Part shown: in pieces, positions 7,672 through 16,647 of the stretch
Position numbering within the stretch: the first letter of the stretch is position 1
How the letters are laid out: each line of letters opens with the position of its first letter
NCBI RefSeq assembly: GCF_039536245.1
Contig: NZ_BAAAYN010000047.1
Coordinates: forward strand, 16,105 to 80,104
Origin: Cryptosporangium minutisporangium
GTDB taxonomy: Bacteria > Actinomycetota > Actinomycetes > Mycobacteriales > Cryptosporangiaceae
Length of the DNA stretch: 64,000 nt
Direction of reading: 5' to 3'
Notes under the pieces: generated by a model
Told to the model about the DNA's origin: nothing
What the model saw: only the letters and a program-made list of their open reading frames with translations
The model's database searches: none
Program-made: the position numbers and the translations under genes

Positions 7672-10305
7672 ATGACCACGTTCGTCTACGACTTCACCGA
7701 CGGCAACAAGGAGATGAAGGCGCTCCTGGGCGGCAAGGGCGCGAACCTGGCAGAGATGACGAATCTTGGCCTTCCGGTTCCGCCTGGCTTCACCGTCACC
7801 ACCGAGGCCTGCCAGGAGTACCTCCGGACCGGCCGGGAGCCGGACGAGCTCGCCGAGCAGATCACCGCCCATCTGGAGCGCTTGGAGAAGCAGATGGGGC
7901 GCTGGCTCGGCGACCCGGACAACCCGCTGCTGGTGTCGGTGCGGTCCGGTGGGGCGTTCTCGATGCCGGGCATGATGGAGACGATTCTCGACGTCGGCCT
8001 CACCGACGTCAGCGTGCACGGCCTCGCCGCGCAGCGCGGGGAGAGCGTGCACTCGGCGTGGGATTCCTACCGGCGTCTGATCGAGATGTTCGGCCGCACG
8101 GTCTGCGGCGTCCCGGCGGCCGAGTTCGACCAGGTGAAGCGACACTCCGACGACCCGAAGGAGATGGTCGCCGCCTACCAGAAGATCTTCCGCGAGCACA
8201 CCGGCCGGGAGTTCCCGCAGGATCCCCGCGAGCAGCTCGACCTGGCGGTGCGGGCCGTGTTCGCGTCCTGGAATTCCGAACGTGCGGTGCTCTACCGCCG
8301 CCAGGAGCGCATCCCGGCCGACCTCGGCACCGCGGTCAACGTGATGGCGATGGTCTTCGGCAACCTCGGCCCGGATTCCGGTACCGGCGTCGCGTTCACC
8401 CGCGACCCGGCCACCGGCGAGCCCGGCGTCTACGGCGACTACCTGCAGAACGCCCAGGGCGAGGACGTCGTCGCCGGTATCCGCAACACGGTGCCGCTAC
8501 AGGACCTGGAGCGGCTGGACAAGAAGAGCTACGACGAGCTGCTCGGCCACATGGCCCGGCTGGAGGAGCACTACCGCGACCTCTGCGACATCGAGTTCAC
8601 GATCGAACACGGCCGGCTCTGGATGCTCCAGACCCGCGTCGGGAAGCGCACCGCGGCCGCCGCGTTCGTGATCGCGTCCCAGCTGGTCGACGACGGCCTC
8701 ATCGACGCCGATGAGGCGCTCGCCCGGGTCACCGGCGCGCAGCTGGCACAGCTGATGTTCCCGGCGTTCGAGGTCGGCGCGGAGACCCGCCCGCTCGCCC
8801 ACGGCGTCGGGGCCTCCCCCGGCGCGGCCGTGGGGCCTATCGTCTTCGACTCCGCGCGTGCCACCGCACTCGCCGCCGAAGGCCAGGACGTCATCCTGGT
8901 CCGGCGGGAGACCAATCCGGACGACCTGCCCGGGATGATCGCGGCGCAGGGCATCCTCACCAGCCGCGGTGGTAAGACGTCGCACGCGGCGGTGGTCGCG
9001 CGCGGGATGGGCAAGACGTGCGTCTGCGGGGCGGAAGCCCTCCAGGTGGACGCCGACCGGCGAGAACTCACCGTCGACGGTCAGGTCCTGCGCGAGGGCG
9101 AGGAAATCTCGATCGACGGGACCACCGGCCGGGTCTACCTGGGCGCGATGCCGGTCGCGCCGTCGCCGGTGGTGCGGTACTTCGAGGGCGAACTCGCCCC
9201 GAACGCCGACCGGCTGATCGCGGCCGTGCACCGGCTGCTCACGCACGCCGACGCCCGCCGACGGCTGGGCGTGCACACCAACGCCGATACCGGTGCGGAC
9301 GCCGCCCGCGCCCGGCGGTTCGGCGCGGAGGGCGTGGGTCTCTGCCGCACCGAGCACATGTTCCTCGGCGACCGCCGTCCCCTCGTGGAGCGTCTGATCC
9401 TGGCGGCGGACGACCACGAGCGCGACCGCGCGCTCGCCGAGTTGCTGCCCCTGCAGCAAGCGGACTTCGAGGACCTGTTCCGAGCGATGGATGGCGCGCC
9501 CGTCACGATCCGCCTGCTCGACCCGCCGCTGCACGAGTTCCTGCCGTCGCTGGAGGAGCTGGCGGTGAAGGTCGGGGTCGCGCAGGCGCTGGGGAAGGAC
9601 CCCGGCGCGGACCTCGCCCTGCTCACGGCCGTCCGGCGGATGCACGAGGAGAATCCGATGCTCGGCCTGCGCGGCGTCCGCCTCGGTCTCGTGGTGCCCG
9701 GGCTGTTCGCGATGCAGATCCGGGCCATCGTGCAGGCCGCAGTCGCGCACCGCGACGCCGGCGGCGACCCGCGTCCGGAGATCATGGTGCCGCTCGTCGG
9801 TGCGGTGCAGGAACTGGAGACCGTCCGGGCAGAGGCGGAGCAGATCATCGCCGAGATCGGCGACGGCCTGCCGGTGCGCATCGGCACGATGATCGAGGTG
9901 CCGCGCGCCGCACTCACCGCCGGCGAGATCGCTCAGGCCGCGGACTTCTTCTCGTTCGGGACGAACGACCTCACCCAGATGGGCTGGGGCTTCTCCCGGG
10001 ACGACGTCGAAGGCGCATTCTTCTCCCGGTATCTGGAGCTGGGCATCTTCGGCACGTCGCCGTTCGAGTCGATCGACCGCGCTGGAATCGGCCGAATGAT
10101 TCGGATCGCGGTCGACGAGGGTCGGGCCGCCCGCCCAGAGCTGCACATCGGCGTCTGCGGCGAGCACGGCGGCGACCCGGACTCGGTGCAGTTCTTCGCC
10201 GAGGCCGGCCTCGACTACGTCTCCTGCTCCCCGTACCGGGTGCCGATCGCTCGCCTCGAAGCCGGGCGGGCGGCGATCAGCGGGACGACGTCCGACAGCC
10301 GCTGA
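7672..10305 (+). CDS. ppdK: Pyruvate, phosphate dikinase
   Basis: 877 residues, full length for PPDK. N-terminal ATP-grasp domain (GGKGANLAEMTNLGLPVPPGF near 22-42; SVRSGGAFSMPGMMETILDVGL near 85-106), phosphohistidine domain with His438 in GGKTSHAAVVARGMGK, and a C-terminal PEP/pyruvate barrel with GLCRTEHMFL, MIEVPRAALTAGEIA, FFSFGTNDLTQM and CGEHGG. It interconverts pyruvate + ATP + Pi with PEP + AMP + PPi. In the PEP-to-pyruvate direction it conserves energy from PPi, which suits energy-limited cells; direction here is inferred. Start ATG has AAGGAG. A bidirectional hairpin follows. Confidence 0.96.
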   Translation: MTTFVYDFTDGNKEMKALLGGKGANLAEMTNLGLPVPPGFTVTTEACQEYLRTGREPDELAEQITAHLERLEKQMGRWLGDPDNPLLVSVRSGGAFSMPGMMETILDVGLTDVSVHGLAAQRGESVHSAWDSYRRLIEMFGRTVCGVPAAEFDQVKRHSDDPKEMVAAYQKIFREHTGREFPQDPREQLDLAVRAVFASWNSERAVLYRRQERIPADLGTAVNVMAMVFGNLGPDSGTGVAFTRDPATGEPGVYGDYLQNAQGEDVVAGIRNTVPLQDLERLDKKSYDELLGHMARLEEHYRDLCDIEFTIEHGRLWMLQTRVGKRTAAAAFVIASQLVDDGLIDADEALARVTGAQLAQLMFPAFEVGAETRPLAHGVGASPGAAVGPIVFDSARATALAAEGQDVILVRRETNPDDLPGMIAAQGILTSRGGKTSHAAVVARGMGKTCVCGAEALQVDADRRELTVDGQVLREGEEISIDGTTGRVYLGAMPVAPSPVVRYFEGELAPNADRLIAAVHRLLTHADARRRLGVHTNADTGADAARARRFGAEGVGLCRTEHMFLGDRRPLVERLILAADDHERDRALAELLPLQQADFEDLFRAMDGAPVTIRLLDPPLHEFLPSLEELAVKVGVAQALGKDPGADLALLTAVRRMHEENPMLGLRGVRLGLVVPGLFAMQIRAIVQAAVAHRDAGGDPRPEIMVPLVGAVQELETVRAEAEQIIAEIGDGLPVRIGTMIEVPRAALTAGEIAQAADFFSFGTNDLTQMGWGFSRDDVEGAFFSRYLELGIFGTSPFESIDRAGIGRMIRIAVDEGRAARPELHIGVCGEHGGDPDSVQFFAEAGLDYVSCSPYRVPIARLEAGRAAISGTTSDSR

Positions 10306-10338
10306 GACCGGGGCGCCGACCGGCGTCCGATCTCGATC

Positions 10339-10383
10339 GCGAGAGCGGTCCTGCCCCTGGGCGGTGGGCGGGACCGCTCTCGC
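10339..10383. terminator. Bidirectional hairpin between ppdK and the TerC gene
   Basis: 13-bp perfect stem GCGAGAGCGGTCC/GGACCGCTCTCGC (10339-10351 and 10371-10383) with a 19-base loop, in the convergent gap. Confidence 0.65.
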
Positions 10384-10416
10384 ACGTGCGTCCGGTGTCG
10401 GGAGGGTGCTAGCGGT

Positions 10417-11364
10417 TCAGCTGCGGGAGGAGGCCGCCGGGTGGTCGGCGCCGGAGGCGGTGCTGCGCAGGCTCCAGACGATCGACACGGCGATCGCCAC
10501 CACGATCACGCCCAACGTGACGGGGATCGGCAGCTTGCCCACCGGGGTCTCGGACAGGATCAGCTTGACGCCGGCGAAGGCGAGCAGGACGGCCAGGCCG
10601 TAGTGCAGATGCACGAAGCGGCGCAGCAGACCAGCAAGGCAGAAGTACAGGCTACGCAGCCCGAGGATCGCGAAGGCGTTGGCGGCCCAGACGATGAGCG
10701 TGCTGGTGGTGATCGCCAGGATCGCCGCGACCGAGTCGATCGCGAAGATCAAGTCGGTGGCCTCCACCGCGATCAGCACGACGAACAACAGCGTCGCGAC
10801 CCGTTCGCCGTTGACCCGGGCGAAGAACTTGTCGCCGTGGTACTTCGCGTCGGTCGGGACGACCCGACGGACCAGACGCACGACCGGATTGCGGTCGGGC
10901 GGGGTCTGCTCGCCGTGCCGGAACGCCATCGTGTAACCGGTGTAAATCAGAAAGAGACCGAACACGTACGCGGTCCAGAAGAACGTCTCCAGCAGTTCGG
11001 CGCCGACGAAGATGAACACCAGCCGGAAGATCAGCGCGCCGATCACCCCCCAGAACAGCACCTTGTGCTGTACCGACGCGGGCACCGCGAAATAACTGAA
11101 GATCAACGCGAAGACGAAGACGTTGTCGATCGACAGCGCTTTCTCGATCAGATAGCCGGCGAAGTAGGTGCCCGCCACCTCGCCGCCCTGCCACGCCCAC
11201 ACGATCACGCCGAACAGCAACCCGGCGGCGATCCAGACACTCGACCAGACCGCAGCCTCGCGGAAACCGATGACGTGATTGTCTCGGTGCAGGAACAGGT
11301 CCACCGCGAGCATCGCGGCGACGGCCAGCATCAAACCGGCCCAGGCCCACCAGGGGACAGACAT
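10417..11364 (-). CDS. TerC-family membrane protein
   Basis: 315 residues and about nine membrane segments. The family signatures are both visible: EKALSIDNVFVFALIF in the first half and AVEATDLIFAIDSVAAI in the second, containing the conserved acidic residues. TerC/Alx proteins are metal-ion (mainly manganese) exporters or chaperones linked to tellurite, oxidative or pH stress. I see no yybP-ykoY-like manganese riboswitch in the 5' region. The ATG at 11364 has only a weak AAAGGG upstream. A DosR-like box lies 52 bp before the start, which places it in the island's regulon. Confidence 0.9.
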   Translation of the reverse strand: MSVPWWAWAGLMLAVAAMLAVDLFLHRDNHVIGFREAAVWSSVWIAAGLLFGVIVWAWQGGEVAGTYFAGYLIEKALSIDNVFVFALIFSYFAVPASVQHKVLFWGVIGALIFRLVFIFVGAELLETFFWTAYVFGLFLIYTGYTMAFRHGEQTPPDRNPVVRLVRRVVPTDAKYHGDKFFARVNGERVATLLFVVLIAVEATDLIFAIDSVAAILAITTSTLIVWAANAFAILGLRSLYFCLAGLLRRFVHLHYGLAVLLAFAGVKLILSETPVGKLPIPVTLGVIVVAIAVSIVWSLRSTASGADHPAASSRS

Positions 11365-11415
11365 CGGCGAGAGACCCTTTCGTCCGAGCCGGCCCCGGGG
11401 CAGAGGCCGGCGTGC

Positions 11416-11429
11416 TGGACGAAGGTCTC
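11416..11429. promoter_or_regulatory. DosR-like box (TGGAC GAAG GTCTC)
   Basis: Two mismatches to GGGAC-N4-GTCCC but with the common GAAG centre, 52 bp upstream of the TerC start. A CAGAGGCC element, part of the variant boxes at 16,483 and 18,109, occurs nearby at 11,401. Confidence 0.55.
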
Positions 11430-11538
11430 CCCGGCCACCGCGCCGGTGGCTGCGCCGCCGGAACCCGGATAGGCCAGGTCCGTACTGACGACGGCACGTG
11501 GTCGTCGGGTACTCCCCTTCGAACTACGATCAACTATT

Positions 11539-11556
11539 CACGAAGCATGCTTCGTG
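11539..11556. promoter_or_regulatory. 18-bp perfect palindrome, candidate operator
   Basis: CACGAAGCATGCTTCGTG is a perfect 18-bp palindrome in a locally AT-richer stretch, 73 bp upstream of the winged-helix gene. It differs from the DosR-like boxes. An autoregulatory operator for the downstream regulator is the simplest reading. Confidence 0.5.
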
Positions 11557-11628
11557 TGTCAAGGGTCCGCCGAGCGGAAATGCGATGCTGGCTTCGTAGG
11601 TCGCAGCAGAGGCCGAGGGAGGGGCGGC

Positions 11629-11913
11629 GTGAAGGAGTGGACGTTCTTGACCAACCACGCCCACGTGTTGCTGGCCATCGCCCGGGAGCCGACCGCGCGA
11701 CTGCGTGACGTCGCCGACGCGGTCGGTATCACCGAACGCGCCGCCCAGGCCATCGTCGCCGACCTCGAGAGCGCCGGCTACCTCCAACGACAGCGCGTCG
11801 GGCGACGCAACCACTACACCGTCAACCCGGCAGGCCGGTTCCGTCACCCCGCCGAGGCCGACCACCGCATCGGCGACCTACTCGACCTGTTCACCGACTC
11901 CCGGGCCACCTGA
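11629..11913 (+). CDS. Small winged helix-turn-helix regulator
   Basis: 94 residues, nearly all one winged-helix DNA-binding domain of MarR/ArsR type: an opening VKEWTFLTNHAHVLLAIA helix, the recognition region LRDVADAVGITERAAQAIVADLE and a wing QRQRVGRRNHYTV. There is no obvious ligand-binding domain or cysteine sensor. I choose GTG 11629 because GGAGGGG lies just upstream; a longer reading from 11554 adds a low-complexity arginine-rich extension and overlaps the palindrome at 11,539-11,556. It precedes the DosS-like kinase by 158 bp. Confidence 0.75.
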   Translation: MKEWTFLTNHAHVLLAIAREPTARLRDVADAVGITERAAQAIVADLESAGYLQRQRVGRRNHYTVNPAGRFRHPAEADHRIGDLLDLFTDSRAT

Positions 11914-12071
11914 GCCACGCGAAATCCCTGGTTGTGCCCGATCTTCCGGCACTCAAACCTGCTGACAAGCCGTTTCCATTGGGCGGCCCTGACACAGCGG
12001 GCCCGTCCTGCTACAAAGGGTGCACTTCGTGATGAGGCGCCTACCCAGTCACGACCAGAGAAGGTGACGTC

Positions 12072-13907
12072 GTGCCCTCACCGCCAGCTGACCCGGACGG
12101 TCCTGGACTACCGGCTCGCCGACCCCCTGACCCACGAGCCGCCGAGGACGTTTCGCTGACCTTCCCGGATCTGCCGCACCTCGAACTCGACCAACTCCTC
12201 GGCCAACTGGTTGAACGCGCCACCGAGGTGATGGGTGCGCAAGGCCGATTGCGTGGACTGCTCCGCGCCAACCAGGCCATCGTCGGGGACCTCGCGCTGC
12301 CCACCGTGCTCCGGCACGTCGCCGAGGCGGCCCGAGACCTCCTCGACGCCCGCTACGCCGCGCTGGGCGTGCTATCACCCTCCGGTGGCCTCGCCGAGTT
12401 CATCCACGTCGGCATGGCGCCGGACACCGTGGCGCGAATCGGCCACCTGCCGGAGGGTAAGGGCCTGCTCGGTGCGTTGATCGACGATCCGCAGCCGATC
12501 CGGCTCGACCGGATCGACACCGCCCCCCGTTCCTCCGGGTTCCCTCCCGGGCACCCGCCAATGGAGAGCTTTCTCGGCGTCCCGATCCGCATCCGCGACG
12601 AGGTTTTCGGCAACCTTTACCTGACCGACAGCCTCCGCGGCCACTTCAGCAACGAGGACGAAGAGCTGGCTCGGGCACTGGCCGCCACCGCCGCAGTCGC
12701 CATCGACAACGCCCGCCACTTCGAGTCCACCCGGCGGCGGGGCGAGTGGCTGGACGCCACCGCCGCGGTCAGCCAGCGGCTCCTCACCGCGAACACCCGG
12801 GACGCGCTGTGGACGATCGTCGAACATGCCCGGCGACTGGCCGACGCGGACGTCGTCGCGCTCTTCCTGCCGGACCCCGATGGGTCGTCGATGCTGCGGG
12901 TGGAGGTGGCCGTCGGCACACCGGACGAGGACTCCGCAGCGCGCCTGGTCGGACGCCAGGCTCCTACCGACTCCTCGCTCTGCGGTCACGTCTTCACCAC
13001 CGGGCAGCCGCTCCGGCTGCGAGATCCGGCCGACCGCCCCGAACTCCCCCAGTCCGCGATCGCCGACGATATCCTCGCCGGTCCGATGCTGGTCGTGCCG
13101 CTCGCCGGTTCGACGGAGCCCAACGGCGTGCTGGCGGTCGTTCGCCGCCCGAATCGTGCCACGTTCTCCGGAGAAGATCTCGACATGGCCGCCGGGTTCG
13201 CGGCCCAGGCGTCGGTCGGGCTCGAGCTCGCGCAGGCGCGCGCCGAGCAGGAACGCGTCGGCATGCTGGAGGAGCGGCAACGGATCGCGGAGGACCTGCA
13301 CGACCATGTCATCCAACGGCTGTTCGCGGCGGGGCTCACGCTGCACGGCCTGGCCGCGCGGCTCAACGCACCCGCGGTCTCCCGCGAACTGCTGGGGGTC
13401 GTCGACACACTGGACGACACGATCAGTCAGATCCGGACCAGCATCTTCGCGCTCCAGCAGACCGGCTCGGCGGGCGGCGGCGGGTTCCGCGCCGAGGTCC
13501 TCGAGGTCGTCGGTGACGCCGCACGCGTCCTGGGATTCTCTCCGGATCTTCGGTTCTCCGGGCCGATCGATGCGCTCCTCGGGTCGGGTGCGTCGCAGAA
13601 GTCCTCCGGCGCGGAGATCAGCGTCGCCGAGGACCTGATCGCAGTGCTCCGCGAAGCGTTGAGCAACGTCGCCCGGCACGCGCGGGCCACCCGTGTGGAC
13701 GTGGACCTCGCCGCCGGCGACGCTATCGGCGGAGCCTCCGAGATCAGGCTCGAAGTGCGGGACAACGGGGTGGGGATGGGCCCGACCGCCCGGCGCAGTG
13801 GCCTGGCCAACCTGCGGGCGCGCGCCGAACGGCACCGAGGCACGTTCGTCGTCACCCCGGCCGCCCCCACCGGCACCTGCCTGCGGTGGTCGGTGCCGCT
13901 CGACTAG
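12072..13907 (+). CDS. dosS-like: DosS/DosT-like heme-GAF sensor histidine kinase
   Basis: 611 residues with two GAF domains (about 60-215 and 225-390), then a HisKA_3 dimerisation domain with the phospho-acceptor His410 in ERQRIAEDLHDHVIQRLF, and a HATPase domain (ALSNVARHARAT; DNGVGMGPTARRSGLANLRARA). In the first GAF domain His161 (in GHPPM) and Tyr183 (in GNLYLTD) are 22 residues apart. This is the same spacing as the heme ligand His149 and distal Tyr171 of mycobacterial DosS, so heme binding and O2/NO/CO or redox sensing are likely. GTG start with GAAGG upstream. No cognate response regulator lies next to it or anywhere in the window, and no clear DosR-like box precedes it. A hairpin terminator follows. 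Confidence 0.9.
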   Translation: MPSPPADPDGPGLPARRPPDPRAAEDVSLTFPDLPHLELDQLLGQLVERATEVMGAQGRLRGLLRANQAIVGDLALPTVLRHVAEAARDLLDARYAALGVLSPSGGLAEFIHVGMAPDTVARIGHLPEGKGLLGALIDDPQPIRLDRIDTAPRSSGFPPGHPPMESFLGVPIRIRDEVFGNLYLTDSLRGHFSNEDEELARALAATAAVAIDNARHFESTRRRGEWLDATAAVSQRLLTANTRDALWTIVEHARRLADADVVALFLPDPDGSSMLRVEVAVGTPDEDSAARLVGRQAPTDSSLCGHVFTTGQPLRLRDPADRPELPQSAIADDILAGPMLVVPLAGSTEPNGVLAVVRRPNRATFSGEDLDMAAGFAAQASVGLELAQARAEQERVGMLEERQRIAEDLHDHVIQRLFAAGLTLHGLAARLNAPAVSRELLGVVDTLDDTISQIRTSIFALQQTGSAGGGGFRAEVLEVVGDAARVLGFSPDLRFSGPIDALLGSGASQKSSGAEISVAEDLIAVLREALSNVARHARATRVDVDLAAGDAIGGASEIRLEVRDNGVGMGPTARRSGLANLRARAERHRGTFVVTPAAPTGTCLRWSVPLD

Positions 13908-13925
13908 CGGTGCCGGCCGACGGGC

Positions 13926-13954
13926 GAGCCGCGTCCGGTGGCCGGACGCGGCTC
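13926..13954. terminator. Bidirectional hairpin after the histidine kinase
   Basis: 13-bp perfect stem GAGCCGCGTCCGG/CCGGACGCGGCTC with a 3-base loop, in the 55-bp convergent gap between the kinase and the DUF4389 gene. Confidence 0.7.
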
Positions 13955-13962
13955 GGGCGCGG

Positions 13963-15444
13963 TCAGATACGTGCCAACTCGTCGTCTCCGGCCGCCGGGG
14001 CGGGCGCCGGGGGCGGCGGCGACGGGCGATCCCCCGGATCGGTGCCACCCAGATCGAGGCGGAACGGCGGGTACTCGTCCCGCATCAGCGCGGCGTAGGC
14101 CGCCACCCGCAGCGTCCAGCGCTGCATGCCGAGGATGAAGTCGAACACCGCGGTCGGGTAGCGGCGGGTGACCGCCAGCGTCACGCCGGCCACCAGGGCG
14201 AGGATGCCGACCAGACCCAGGTTGTACGCGAGCCGGTCGTCGCCGTTCACCGCCCACCAACTCGTCCCGCCGAACAGCGCGATCACCAGGTAGTGCGGCA
14301 ACGCCAGCAGCCACCACTTCACCAGGACCAACGGCCGGGACAGTTGCTCGGGGTAGGGAATCGACAGCGTCGCCGGGTAGTCCGGCGCGGCACCGAGGGT
14401 GAACGGCGGATACCGGTCGGTGCCCAGCGTCAGGGCGTAGTACGCGACGCGCCAGTGCCAGCGGAGTACGCCGACGTTGAACGCGAAGACCCCGTGCGGA
14501 TACCGCCCGGTCAGGAGGATGCTGATCCCGGCCACCACGGTGAGCGCACCGAAGGCGAGCCAGAGGAAGGCCAGCACGATCAGGTGCGGGATCACCAAGA
14601 TCCACTTCACCAGCCAGAGCCAGCGATTCAGCGGCTCCTCCAGCCGGGCGTCGACGCGCACCGGGTACGTCGGCGCAGCCGTTCGCGACCGCCCGAGTCC
14701 GGTCGGCGCGCCGGAGGCCGCCACCGGGCTCGACCCTGGTGCTGGGCCGGAGCCCGACGCCGGACCGGGGTCGTGGGTCAGGCCCACCACCGCGCCGGCG
14801 AGCAGCAGGGCGGCCACGAGCCCGGTGACCGCAGCCGCGCCCAGGAATCCGGCGCCGACCGGACCGAGCGCGTCGGTGCGGACACCAGCGCGAGCAGCGA
14901 CGTCGATGCCGGGCGTCGCGTCCGCGTTCATCACCACGAGCGTCCAGTCACCACGCCGCACGTCCCAGGTCATCGTCTGCCGCCCGGCGCCGTCCGCGGA
15001 CGCCACCCAGAACGGTTGCTCGGCCGGGGTTCCGGCGGGCGCGCCGGCGCCGTCGTGGCGCTGGTAGAGCGGCTGACCACCGGATAGATCGGACACCACG
15101 TCGTAGGACGCCGTGCCGAGGTACGCGGTCACGTCCGACGTGCGGGCGATCCCGACGAACACGTTCTTGCCCGTCAAGTCGTCGACGCTGATCCGCACCG
15201 TGCCGAGCTGGTCGACCACCCGGTCCCAGCGGCCCCCGTGCACGTCGGCGAAGACCTCGATCCGCTCGGAGGAAACCGCGTAGGTCGGTGTCGCCAGACG
15301 CTCGGACTGCAGGGTGTAGTAGCCGGCGTCGTCGCGCTGCGTGCCGTGCGCCCACAGCAACGGGGCACCGATCGCGAGGAGCCCGAGCGTCGCGGCGACC
15401 GCGACGATCCCGAGCACCAGAAGTACGGTTTGTCGGGGACGCAT
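13963..15444 (-). CDS. DUF4389 membrane protein
   Basis: 493 residues. An N-terminal membrane segment (about 8-30) is followed by an extracytoplasmic region of about 150 residues, a second membrane segment (near 195-220), a low-complexity Gly/Ser/Pro linker, then two DUF4389 repeats. Each repeat has the pattern of membrane helices with RYP and YPPF motifs (LTGRYPHGVFAFNVGVLRW then RYPPFTL; RRYPTAVFDFILGMQRW then EYPPFRL). The function of the family is unknown. The C-terminus is Pro/Ala-rich. Start ATG has AGGAGGG. A DosR-like box lies 112 bp upstream, inside the 3' end of the neighbouring stress-protein gene, so it may be co-regulated with the island. Confidence 0.8.
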   Translation of the reverse strand: MRPRQTVLLVLGIVAVAATLGLLAIGAPLLWAHGTQRDDAGYYTLQSERLATPTYAVSSERIEVFADVHGGRWDRVVDQLGTVRISVDDLTGKNVFVGIARTSDVTAYLGTASYDVVSDLSGGQPLYQRHDGAGAPAGTPAEQPFWVASADGAGRQTMTWDVRRGDWTLVVMNADATPGIDVAARAGVRTDALGPVGAGFLGAAAVTGLVAALLLAGAVVGLTHDPGPASGSGPAPGSSPVAASGAPTGLGRSRTAAPTYPVRVDARLEEPLNRWLWLVKWILVIPHLIVLAFLWLAFGALTVVAGISILLTGRYPHGVFAFNVGVLRWHWRVAYYALTLGTDRYPPFTLGAAPDYPATLSIPYPEQLSRPLVLVKWWLLALPHYLVIALFGGTSWWAVNGDDRLAYNLGLVGILALVAGVTLAVTRRYPTAVFDFILGMQRWTLRVAAYAALMRDEYPPFRLDLGGTDPGDRPSPPPPAPAPAAGDDELARI

Positions 15445-15513
15445 GGTTACCCTCCTGACAGTGCGGGGAGGATGGCGAGGAGGTGCGACCCTTCCCCACC
15501 GTCCAGCGTCGTC

Positions 15514-16425
15514 TTACCGGGCGCCGCGCCCCAGGCCGGAAAGACCCTCGGGCCCGGGACCAAGGCCCTGTCCGTCGTTCGGCGCCCGGACGCGGTCGCG
15601 GACCACCAGCACCGGGCACGCGATCCGCCCCGCCAACGCGCGCGGCACCGACCCGAGCAGCTGCCCGGGCAGGCTGTCCCGTCCCACCGCACCGATCACC
15701 AGCAACGCGGCGCCGGCGGACAGGGCGTCCAGCGCATGGATCGGCCCGTCCTCGACCACCCGCCCGGCGACCTCCACGTCCGGGTAGCGCGGCACGCCCC
15801 CGGCGATCGCCGCGTCGAGGAGGGCCCGGGCATCACTCGGCGGATCCCACCGCCCAGCCCTGGCGCCGGGCGCGTGCACCACCATCAGGCGACCACTGCG
15901 CGCCCTCGCGGCGGCAAACGCCGCGTCGAGGACCGCGCGGTCGTGAACCGAACCGTCGATCCCGGCCAGGACGTCGCCGGTCCAGTGCGGCGGCCCACCG
16001 GTCGGGCTACCGGCCACCACCGCCACGTCGCACGGCGCGTAGCGGAGGACCGACGCCGGGACCGATCCCAGATGAGTGCCGGCCTGACCACCACGGCCGC
16101 TCCGTCCGACGACGAGCAGTTCGGCGTCGGCGGCCTCGCGGAGCAGCGCGGTGGCCGGGGAGTCCTGCCGGACCGCGCCGGTCACTAGCTGTGGGAACTC
16201 GCGCTGCGCGCACCGAGCCAGCGCCTGGTCGAGTACCGGATGTCCGGGCGAAGGCATGCCGGGCGGCGCGGATTCCGCGACGACCACGTGCAACAGAACG
16301 CCGCGTGCTCGCGCCTCCCGCGCGGCCCAGTCGAGCGCGCGGGTGGCGCCCGGTGAACCGTCGACTCCCACGACGACACGGCGCCCGCTCTCGTCCGGCT
16401 TCTGCTGCGCACCGTCACCGATCAC
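15514..16425 (-). CDS. Universal stress protein, two UspA domains
   Basis: 303 residues in two tandem Usp domains. The first starts RRVVVGVDGSPGATRALDWA and ends with a GRSGRGGQAGTHLGSVPASV ATP-loop; the second starts DVLAGIDGSVHDRAVLDAA and has a degraded GAVGRDSLPGQLLGSVPRAL loop. ATP-binding Usp proteins such as Rv2623 act in dormancy signalling. GTG 16423-16425 is chosen for the GAGGAGG ribosome site; the open frame upstream is not conserved-looking. A variant DosR-like box is 58 bp upstream. The 3' end overlaps the box that probably serves the DUF4389 gene. Confidence 0.9.
   Translation of the reverse strand: MIGDGAQQKPDESGRRVVVGVDGSPGATRALDWAAREARARGVLLHVVVAESAPPGMPSPGHPVLDQALARCAQREFPQLVTGAVRQDSPATALLREAADAELLVVGRSGRGGQAGTHLGSVPASVLRYAPCDVAVVAGSPTGGPPHWTGDVLAGIDGSVHDRAVLDAAFAAARARSGRLMVVHAPGARAGRWDPPSDARALLDAAIAGGVPRYPDVEVAGRVVEDGPIHALDALSAGAALLVIGAVGRDSLPGQLLGSVPRALAGRIACPVLVVRDRVRAPNDGQGLGPGPEGLSGLGRGAR
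15556..15569. promoter_or_regulatory. DosR-like box inside the usp 3' end (GGGAC CAAG GCCCT)
   Basis: One and a half good half-sites, 112 bp upstream of the DUF4389 start and within the last codons of the two-domain usp gene. Confidence 0.5.
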
Positions 16426-16482
16426 GGCGGACCTCCTCAGTCGTTCCCCCGTGATCGTCCCGTCCGGCGCCGACCGGCGGCA

Positions 16483-16496
16483 GAGGCCGAAGTCCC
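16483..16496. promoter_or_regulatory. DosR-like box, variant (GGGAC TTCG GCCTC on the minus strand)
   Basis: Reads GAGGC CGAA GTCCC on the plus strand and is preceded by CA, giving the CAGAGGCCGAAGTCCCG string that recurs exactly near 18,107. It is 58 bp upstream of usp and 152 bp before the divergent Rv1733c-like gene. Confidence 0.65.
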
Positions 16497-16647
16497 GCTT
16501 CGGTCCGGTCGTCGTCCGACTCGGGACGGCCGACCTGCCGATCGGGTACCGATGGCCCTGCCCTGCGGCGGAGCGCGGCGGGACGCTGAGCACGAGAGGC
16601 GCTTTCGGTTCGTCGCGGAATCGCCCCGGCCCGAGGGAGGTTCGGTC

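Noticed and set aside
11365-11538. Manganese (yybP-ykoY) riboswitch before the TerC gene
   Set aside because: I could not find the conserved internal loops; only a box and simple GC-rich repeats are there.
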